Shown here one piece after another: positions 37,857 to 42,350 of a stretch of 42,350 bases of DNA; position 1 is the first letter of the stretch, and every line of letters begins with the position of its first letter. The stretch comes from Vitreoscilla sp. (GTDB taxonomy: Bacteria; Pseudomonadota; Gammaproteobacteria; Burkholderiales; Burkholderiaceae_C). The stretch covers positions 1 to 42,350 of the forward strand of contig JADMKA010000157.1 of the NCBI GenBank assembly GCA_018780145.1, written 5' to 3'. Position numbers and translations under genes: made by a program. The notes under the pieces are model-generated. The model was not told the DNA's origin, searched no databases, and saw only the letters and a list, made by a program, of their open reading frames with translations.

Positions 37857-38967
37857 CACGCCTTCCTCACCGCCTGCCGAGATCCAGCCCGAACTGCTGG
37901 CCCTGCGGCAACAGATCGATTCGCTCGACCGCGACCTGCTGTCCCTGCTGAACCGCCGAGCCGGCCTGGCGCTGGCGGTGGGTGAGTTGAAGAAGAAGGA
38001 AGGCTCGGTGGTCTTCCGGCCCGAGCGCGAGGCCCAGGTGATCGACGGCCTGAAGGCGGCCAACCCCGGCCCGCTGCTGGCGGAAAACGTCGCGCCGATC
38101 TGGCGCGAGATCATGTCGGCCTGCCGTGCACTGGAGACGCCGACCCGCGTGGCCTACCTGGGCCCTGCCGGCACCTTCAGCGAGGAGGCGGCGCTGGGTT
38201 TCTTCGGCTCGTCGATCGTTCGCGTGCCGTGTGCCAGCATCGACGAGGTCTTCCAGATGACCGCCGCCGGGGCCGCGGATTTCGGCGTGGTCCCGGTGGA
38301 GAACTCCAACGAGGGCGTGGTCGCGCGCTCGCTGGACATCCTGCTGACCACGCCGCTGTTCATCATCGGCGAGACCAGCCTGTTCGTACGGCAGAACCTG
38401 CTGCGCAGGGAGAACCACCTGCAAGGTGTCGAGGTGGTGTGCGCGCACCCGCAGGCGCTGGCGCAATGCCATGCTTGGCTGTCCAACCACCTGCCGCTGG
38501 CCGAGCGCCGCCCGGTGTCCAGCAACGCCGAGGGTGCGCGCCAGGCGGGCCAGGACCCGAAGATGGCCGCCATTGCCAGCGTGCGTGCCGGCAGCGAGTA
38601 CGGCCTGCACGTGGTGGCACCGGCGATCCAGGACGACCCGCACAACCGCACCCGCTTCGCGATCGTCACCGACCCGCACCGCCACCCGGCCCCCAAGGCC
38701 TCGGGCCACGATTGCACCAGCCTGATCGTCTCGGTCACCAACCGCCCCGGGGCCCTGCACGACATGCTCGTGCCGCTGAAGAAGCACGGCGTGTCGATGA
38801 CCCGTTTCGAATCCCGCCCGGCCCGCTCCGGCCAGTGGGAGTACTACTTCTACATCGACCTGCAGGGCCACCCGGATGAGCCGCAGGTCGATGCCGCGCT
38901 GAAGGAACTGCGCGACGTCTGTGCCTTCTTCAAGGTGCTGGGCACCTACCCGCTGGACGTGCACTGA
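37849..38967 (+). CDS. pheA: Bifunctional chorismate mutase / prephenate dehydratase (P-protein)
   Basis: A 372-residue two-domain enzyme of phenylalanine synthesis. The N-terminal AroQ chorismate mutase (about 12-95) has [23 protein letters not shown], seen here in part. The prephenate dehydratase domain (about 98-275) begins [16 protein letters not shown] and includes [10 protein letters not shown] and NRTRFAIV with the catalytic Thr-Arg-Phe. The ACT domain (about 288-370) carries [13 protein letters not shown] and [14 protein letters not shown], the ESRP motif that binds phenylalanine, so feedback inhibition is expected. It overlaps serC by 8 bases and tyrA by one (TGATG). No leader-peptide attenuator is possible at this internal position. 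Confidence 0.97.
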   Translation: MADTPSSPPAEIQPELLALRQQIDSLDRDLLSLLNRRAGLALAVGELKKKEGSVVFRPEREAQVIDGLKAANPGPLLAENVAPIWREIMSACRALETPTRVAYLGPAGTFSEEAALGFFGSSIVRVPCASIDEVFQMTAAGAADFGVVPVENSNEGVVARSLDILLTTPLFIIGETSLFVRQNLLRRENHLQGVEVVCAHPQALAQCHAWLSNHLPLAERRPVSSNAEGARQAGQDPKMAAIASVRAGSEYGLHVVAPAIQDDPHNRTRFAIVTDPHRHPAPKASGHDCTSLIVSVTNRPGALHDMLVPLKKHGVSMTRFESRPARSGQWEYYFYIDLQGHPDEPQVDAALKELRDVCAFFKVLGTYPLDVH

Positions 38968-39848
38968 TGTTCAACCAACTCGGCCTGATCGGCTGTGGCT
39001 TGATGGGCGGCTCCTTCGCCCTGGCCTTGAAGCAGGCCGGCCTGGTGCAGCGAGTGATCGGCTACAGCAAGTCGCCCTCCACCACCGAGCGCGCGCGCCA
39101 GCTGGGCGTGATCGACCAGGTCGCCGAGTCGGCGCTGCTGGCCGTCTCGGGTTCGGACATAGTACTGCTGGCGGTGCCGGTGGCCGCCACCGACACCACC
39201 TTCCGGGCCATCCGCCACCTGGTGAACCCGAACGTGCTGTTCATGGACGTGGGCAGCACCAAGCGCGACGTGGTGGACGCCGCCCGGCGTGTGCTGAAGG
39301 AGCGGGCGAGCGCCTTTGTGCCGGCCCACCCGATCACCGGGAAAGAGCTTGCCGGCGTGCAGCACGCCGACGCCGATCTCTACAAGGACCGCCAGGTCAT
39401 CCTGACGCCGATCGCGCAGACGGCGCCGGAGCTGGTCGAGAAGGCCCACGCCGTCTGGGCGGCGCTGGGCGCGCACACCCGTGTCATGACACCCGAGGCG
39501 CACGACGCCGCCTTCGCCGCCGTCAGCCACCTGCCGCACCTGCTGGCCTACGCCTACTTCACCAGCATCCTGCAGCAGAAGGAGAGCGAGGAGTTCCTGT
39601 CGCTCGCCGGACCGGGCTTCAGGGATTTCACCCGCATCGCCGCGAGCGACCCGGCCATCTGGCGCGACATCCTGATCGCCAACCGCGAAGAGATCCTCAA
39701 GCAGTCCGAGCGTTTCCGCGGCGCGTTGGGCGTGCTGGAACAGGTGCTGCGAGACTGCCAGGGCGAGGCGCTCGAAGCCCTGGTCAACGGCGTCTCGCAG
39801 ACCCGCAGCCACTGGCGCATGGGCGCCGGCCGTCCCGTCAAGAAATAG
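38967..39848 (+). CDS. tyrA: Prephenate dehydrogenase
   Basis: A 293-residue NAD(P)-dependent enzyme that converts prephenate (or arogenate) to the tyrosine precursor. The Rossmann loop is GLIGCGLMGGSFALAL (about 6-21). PAHPITGKE carries the catalytic His, and SHLPHLLAYAY and SLAGPGFRDFTRIAAS form the C-terminal helical dimer domain. No chorismate mutase or ACT domain is attached, so it is the single-domain form. Cofactor choice is not certain: GYSKSP after the second strand would tolerate NADP. The ATG shares one base with the pheA stop. aroA/cmk follows after 33 bases. Confidence 0.96.
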   Translation: MFNQLGLIGCGLMGGSFALALKQAGLVQRVIGYSKSPSTTERARQLGVIDQVAESALLAVSGSDIVLLAVPVAATDTTFRAIRHLVNPNVLFMDVGSTKRDVVDAARRVLKERASAFVPAHPITGKELAGVQHADADLYKDRQVILTPIAQTAPELVEKAHAVWAALGAHTRVMTPEAHDAAFAAVSHLPHLLAYAYFTSILQQKESEEFLSLAGPGFRDFTRIAASDPAIWRDILIANREEILKQSERFRGALGVLEQVLRDCQGEALEALVNGVSQTRSHWRMGAGRPVKK

Positions 39849-39881
39849 GCACTCTGCCCCGGCCGAGGGCCGCAGCACACC

Positions 39882-41888
39882 ATGTACTCCACGGCCTTCC
39901 TCGATCTGCCCCCCCTCGTCCGCGCCGGTGGCACGGTGCGCCTGCCCGGATCCAAGAGCATCTCCAACCGCGTGCTGCTGCTCGCCGGCCTGGCCGAGGG
40001 AACGACTGCCGTGCACGATCTGCTGGATTCGGACGACACGCGCGTGATGCTGGATGCCCTGCAGGCACTGGGCTGCACGCTGCGCCGCGATGGCGCCGTG
40101 TTGCATGTCACCGGCCTGGGCGGCCAGTTGGCCACCCGCGAGGCCAGGCTGTTCCTAGGCAACGCCGGCACCGCGATGCGGCCGCTCACCGCCGCGCTGG
40201 CGGTGCTGGCGGCCACGCAGGGTGGCTGCTTCGAGCTGTCCGGCGTGCCGCGCATGCACGAGCGGCCGATCGGCGACCTGGTCGACGCGCTGCGCCAGCT
40301 CGGCTGCCCGGTGGAAGACCTGGGCCAGCCCGGCTACCCGCCCCTGCGGGTCGGCACGGGCACCCCGGTCGCGCTGAACCTCGATGCCCCGATCCGGGTG
40401 CGCGGCGATGTCTCGAGCCAATTCCTCACCGCCCTGCTGCTGGCGCTGCCGCTGGTGACCACCGCGCAGGACGTGGTGATCGAGGTCGACGGCGAGCTGA
40501 TCTCCAAGCCCTACATCGACATCACGCTGCGCCTGCTGGCGCGCTTCGGCATCGAAGTGCAGCGGGACGGCTACCAGCGTTTCGTGCTGCCGCGCGGCTC
40601 GGCCTACCGCAGCCCCGGATCGATCCATGTCGAAGGCGACGCCTCCTCGGCCTCCTACTTCGTGGCGATGGGCGCCCTCGCCGGTACCGACGCGCCGGTG
40701 CGCATCGAGGGCGTGGGGCTCGATTCCATCCAGGGTGACATCCGCTTCGTCGAGGCGGCCCAGGCCATGGGCGCGGACGTGCGCGGCGGCCCCGGCTGGC
40801 TGGAGGTGCGCCGCGGCGCCTGGCCCTTGAAGGCACTGACGCTGGACTGCAACCACATCCCGGATGCGGCGATGACCCTGGCCGTCATGGCGCTGTATGC
40901 CGACGGCACCACCCGCCTGGGCGACATCGCCAGCTGGCGGGTCAAGGAAACGGACCGCATCGCCGCCATGGCCACCGAGTTGCGCAAGCTCGGCGCCACG
41001 GTCGAGGAGGGCCCGGATTTCATCGCCGTGACCCCGCCAACCCAGTGGCAGGCCGCCAGCCTGCACACCTACGACGACCACCGGATGGCCATGTGCGGCT
41101 CGCTCGCCGCCTTCAACCCGCTGGCGGGGGCAAACTGCCCGGTGCGCATCGAGGACCCGCGCTGCGTCGGCAAGACCTTTCCGGACTATTTCGAGGCCTT
41201 CTTCGGCATCGTCACCCCAGCCGTGGATGCCGTCCCCGTGCTGACTGTCGACGGCCCCACGGCCTCGGGCAAGGGCACGCTGGCGGCCGAACTGGCCGCC
41301 CGCCTGGGCTACCACCTGCTCGATTCCGGCGCGCTGTACCGCGCCACGGCCCTGGCGGCCCAGGATGCCGGCATCTCGCTGGAGGACGAGCCGGCGCTGG
41401 CCGCGCTGGCCGCCCGGCTGGAACTGCGCTTCGCCGACCAGCGGGTCTTCCTTGCCGGCCGCGACATCACCGACCCCTTGCGCCTGGAATCCACTGGCGG
41501 CCTGGCCTCGCGGGTCTCCGTCCACCCCTCGGTGCGGGCCGCGCTGCACGCGCTGCAGCTGAGCTTTCGCCGGGTGCCAGGGCTGGTGGCGGACGGGCGT
41601 GACATGGGCACCGTGGTCTTCCCCGGCGCCGAGTTGAAGGTCTACCTCACCGCGAGCGCCGACGCGCGCGCCGAGCGGCGGTATAAGCAGTTGATTTCTA
41701 AAGGAAATCCCGCTAATATCGACAGTCTTCGCGCTGATTTGCAGATGCGTGACGAGCGGGACCGTACCCGCGCCGTCGCGCCGCTCAAGCCGGCCGAGGA
41801 TGCGAAGCTGCTGGACAACTCCAGCCTCACCATCGAGGAATCGGTGGCACGGGTGTTGGGTTGGTGGCAGCAACGCCGGCGGTTCTGA
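39882..41888 (+). CDS. aroA: Fused EPSP synthase (AroA) and cytidylate kinase (Cmk)
   Basis: A 668-residue fusion. Residues 1 to about 445 are EPSP synthase of the shikimate pathway: [23 protein letters not shown] (the PEP/glyphosate-contact loop in its sensitive Gly-Asn-Ala-Gly-Thr-Ala form), [29 protein letters not shown] and YDDHRMAM. Residues about 453-668 are cytidylate kinase: P-loop [30 protein letters not shown] and [12 protein letters not shown]. There is almost no linker between them. An in-frame GTG at 41223 could in principle start a free kinase but has no ribosome binding site. This fusion is known in several Burkholderiales. An AT-rich block near 41690-41720 within the kinase part carries a promoter for rpsA. 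Confidence 0.97.
   Translation: MYSTAFLDLPPLVRAGGTVRLPGSKSISNRVLLLAGLAEGTTAVHDLLDSDDTRVMLDALQALGCTLRRDGAVLHVTGLGGQLATREARLFLGNAGTAMRPLTAALAVLAATQGGCFELSGVPRMHERPIGDLVDALRQLGCPVEDLGQPGYPPLRVGTGTPVALNLDAPIRVRGDVSSQFLTALLLALPLVTTAQDVVIEVDGELISKPYIDITLRLLARFGIEVQRDGYQRFVLPRGSAYRSPGSIHVEGDASSASYFVAMGALAGTDAPVRIEGVGLDSIQGDIRFVEAAQAMGADVRGGPGWLEVRRGAWPLKALTLDCNHIPDAAMTLAVMALYADGTTRLGDIASWRVKETDRIAAMATELRKLGATVEEGPDFIAVTPPTQWQAASLHTYDDHRMAMCGSLAAFNPLAGANCPVRIEDPRCVGKTFPDYFEAFFGIVTPAVDAVPVLTVDGPTASGKGTLAAELAARLGYHLLDSGALYRATALAAQDAGISLEDEPALAALAARLELRFADQRVFLAGRDITDPLRLESTGGLASRVSVHPSVRAALHALQLSFRRVPGLVADGRDMGTVVFPGAELKVYLTASADARAERRYKQLISKGNPANIDSLRADLQMRDERDRTRAVAPLKPAEDAKLLDNSSLTIEESVARVLGWWQQRRRF
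41691..41719 (+). promoter_or_regulatory. Sigma-70 promoter inside the cmk region, probably for rpsA
   Basis: TTGATT (41691-41696) and TAATAT (41714-41719) are separated by exactly 17 bases. The codons here (TTG ATT TCT AAA GGA AAT) end mostly in A or T, unlike the surrounding GC-ending codons. The start near 41726 would give rpsA a leader of about 320 bases. In E. coli, too, an rpsA promoter lies inside cmk. Confidence 0.65.
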
Positions 41889-42008
41889 CAGCAAATCGGG
41901 GCCGCCGCCCCCTGGGCCCACCGCCCTTCCCTCCAGGCCCGCATGGTCCGACCGAGGGCGGTGAACTCGTCAACCGCAACCCTGCCGTGCACTCTGCACC
42001 GCAACTTT

Positions 42009-42029
42009 GCTGGCTCGTTGCAAGCCAGC
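42009..42029 (+). promoter_or_regulatory. Leader hairpin before the rpsA ribosome binding site
   Basis: GCTGGC (42009-42014) pairs with GCCAGC (42024-42029) around a 9-base loop, ending two bases before the TAGGAA ribosome binding region of rpsA. S1 represses its own translation in E. coli through leader hairpins, so a similar role is plausible here. Confidence 0.4.
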
Positions 42030-42043
42030 CCTAGGAACCCCTC

Positions 42044-42350
42044 ATGTCCCAAGCCCAAGTCGCCGCCAGCAGCGGTGCCGAATCGTTTGCCGCCCTGTTC
42101 GAGGAAAGCCTGCAGCGCTCGGAAATGCGCTCCGGCGAGGTCATCACCGCCGAGGTGGTGCGCATCGAACACAGCTTCGTGGTCGTCAATGCCGGCCTGA
42201 AGAGCGAAGCCTATGTGCCCATCGACGAATTCAAGACCGACACCGGCGAGATCGAAGTCCAAGTCGGTGATTTCGTGTCGGTGGCCATCGACGCCGTCGA
42301 AAACGGCTACGGCGACACCATCCTGTCGCGCGACAAGGCCAAGCGCCTGG
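42044..42350 (+). CDS. rpsA: Ribosomal protein S1, N-terminal part (3' end outside window)
   Basis: The first 102 residues of ribosomal protein S1, the RNA-binding protein of the small subunit that helps unfold and hold mRNA. It begins MSQAQVAASSGAESFAALFEES, the normal beta-proteobacterial N-terminus. Then comes the first S1 (OB-fold) repeat, about residues 30-95, with GEVITAEVVRIEHSFVVVNAG and KSEAYVPIDEF seen in parts, and the start of the second region (ILSRDKAKRL). The coding region runs off the window. The ATG at 42044 has AGGA about 7 bases upstream. A 155-base leader separates it from aroA/cmk, and a promoter inside cmk probably supplies extra transcript. Confidence 0.97.
   Translation, partial: MSQAQVAASSGAESFAALFEESLQRSEMRSGEVITAEVVRIEHSFVVVNAGLKSEAYVPIDEFKTDTGEIEVQVGDFVSVAIDAVENGYGDTILSRDKAKRL

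Overview
The window is about 42 kb of high-GC chromosomal DNA from a beta-proteobacterium, most likely order Burkholderiales in the Rubrivivax/Leptothrix/Ideonella neighbourhood. The basis is codon usage, the core order ubiG-gph near an OmpA-type gene and gyrA, the run gyrA - DUF2059 - serC - pheA - tyrA - aroA::cmk - rpsA, the aroA/cmk fusion, and a one-piece tmRNA with an ANDTSYALAA tag. I see no insertion sequence, phage, integron, CRISPR array or toxin system. Coding density is very high and there is no gene-free stretch longer than about 300 bases.

Layout. 1-4.7 kb: end of valS, galU, then a leftward cluster of a secreted V8-like serine peptidase, cysM, a Nudix hydrolase and a TusA-like sulfur carrier. 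4.9-8.9 kb: tRNA-Leu(CAA), a rhomboid protease, an HtrA-like protein whose catalytic His and Asp appear lost, a leftward SDR, a ferredoxin/flavin reductase and an unlisted 43-residue four-cysteine protein. 9-12.4 kb: a glutaryl-CoA module (LysR regulator diverging from gcdH and a class III CoA-transferase) with a clear promoter and a palindromic operator candidate. 12.5-17 kb: exported hydrolases, namely two tandem paralogous sulfatases and a leftward M28 leucyl aminopeptidase; then fpr.

17.9-22.6 kb: a four-gene tripartite exporter (NodT-type outer membrane lipoprotein, MacA-like adaptor, separate ATPase and MacB-like permease) joined by stop/start overlaps. 22.6-31 kb: a two-gene YeeE/YedE sulfur-compound transporter, an esterase-like lipoprotein, an RluA-family pseudouridine synthase, an anchored protein of unknown function, an SDR, an IclR regulator convergent with dadA, a MASE2-PAS-GGDEF diguanylate cyclase coupled to a 61-residue membrane protein, and tmRNA. 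31-42.35 kb: gph, ubiG, a barrel-less OmpA-domain protein with an intrinsic terminator, then the gyrA-to-rpsA run, which joins DNA topology, serine and aromatic amino acid synthesis, CMP kinase and ribosomal protein S1.

Most of the window is housekeeping. The parts that most repay a second look are the degenerate HtrA protein (5721-6755), the 43-residue cysteine protein (8803-8934), the sulfatase pair with separate promoters and a shared C-terminal tail, and a near-consensus promoter inside the cmk half of aroA/cmk that probably drives rpsA. I did not find strong evidence for a wholly new multi-gene system.
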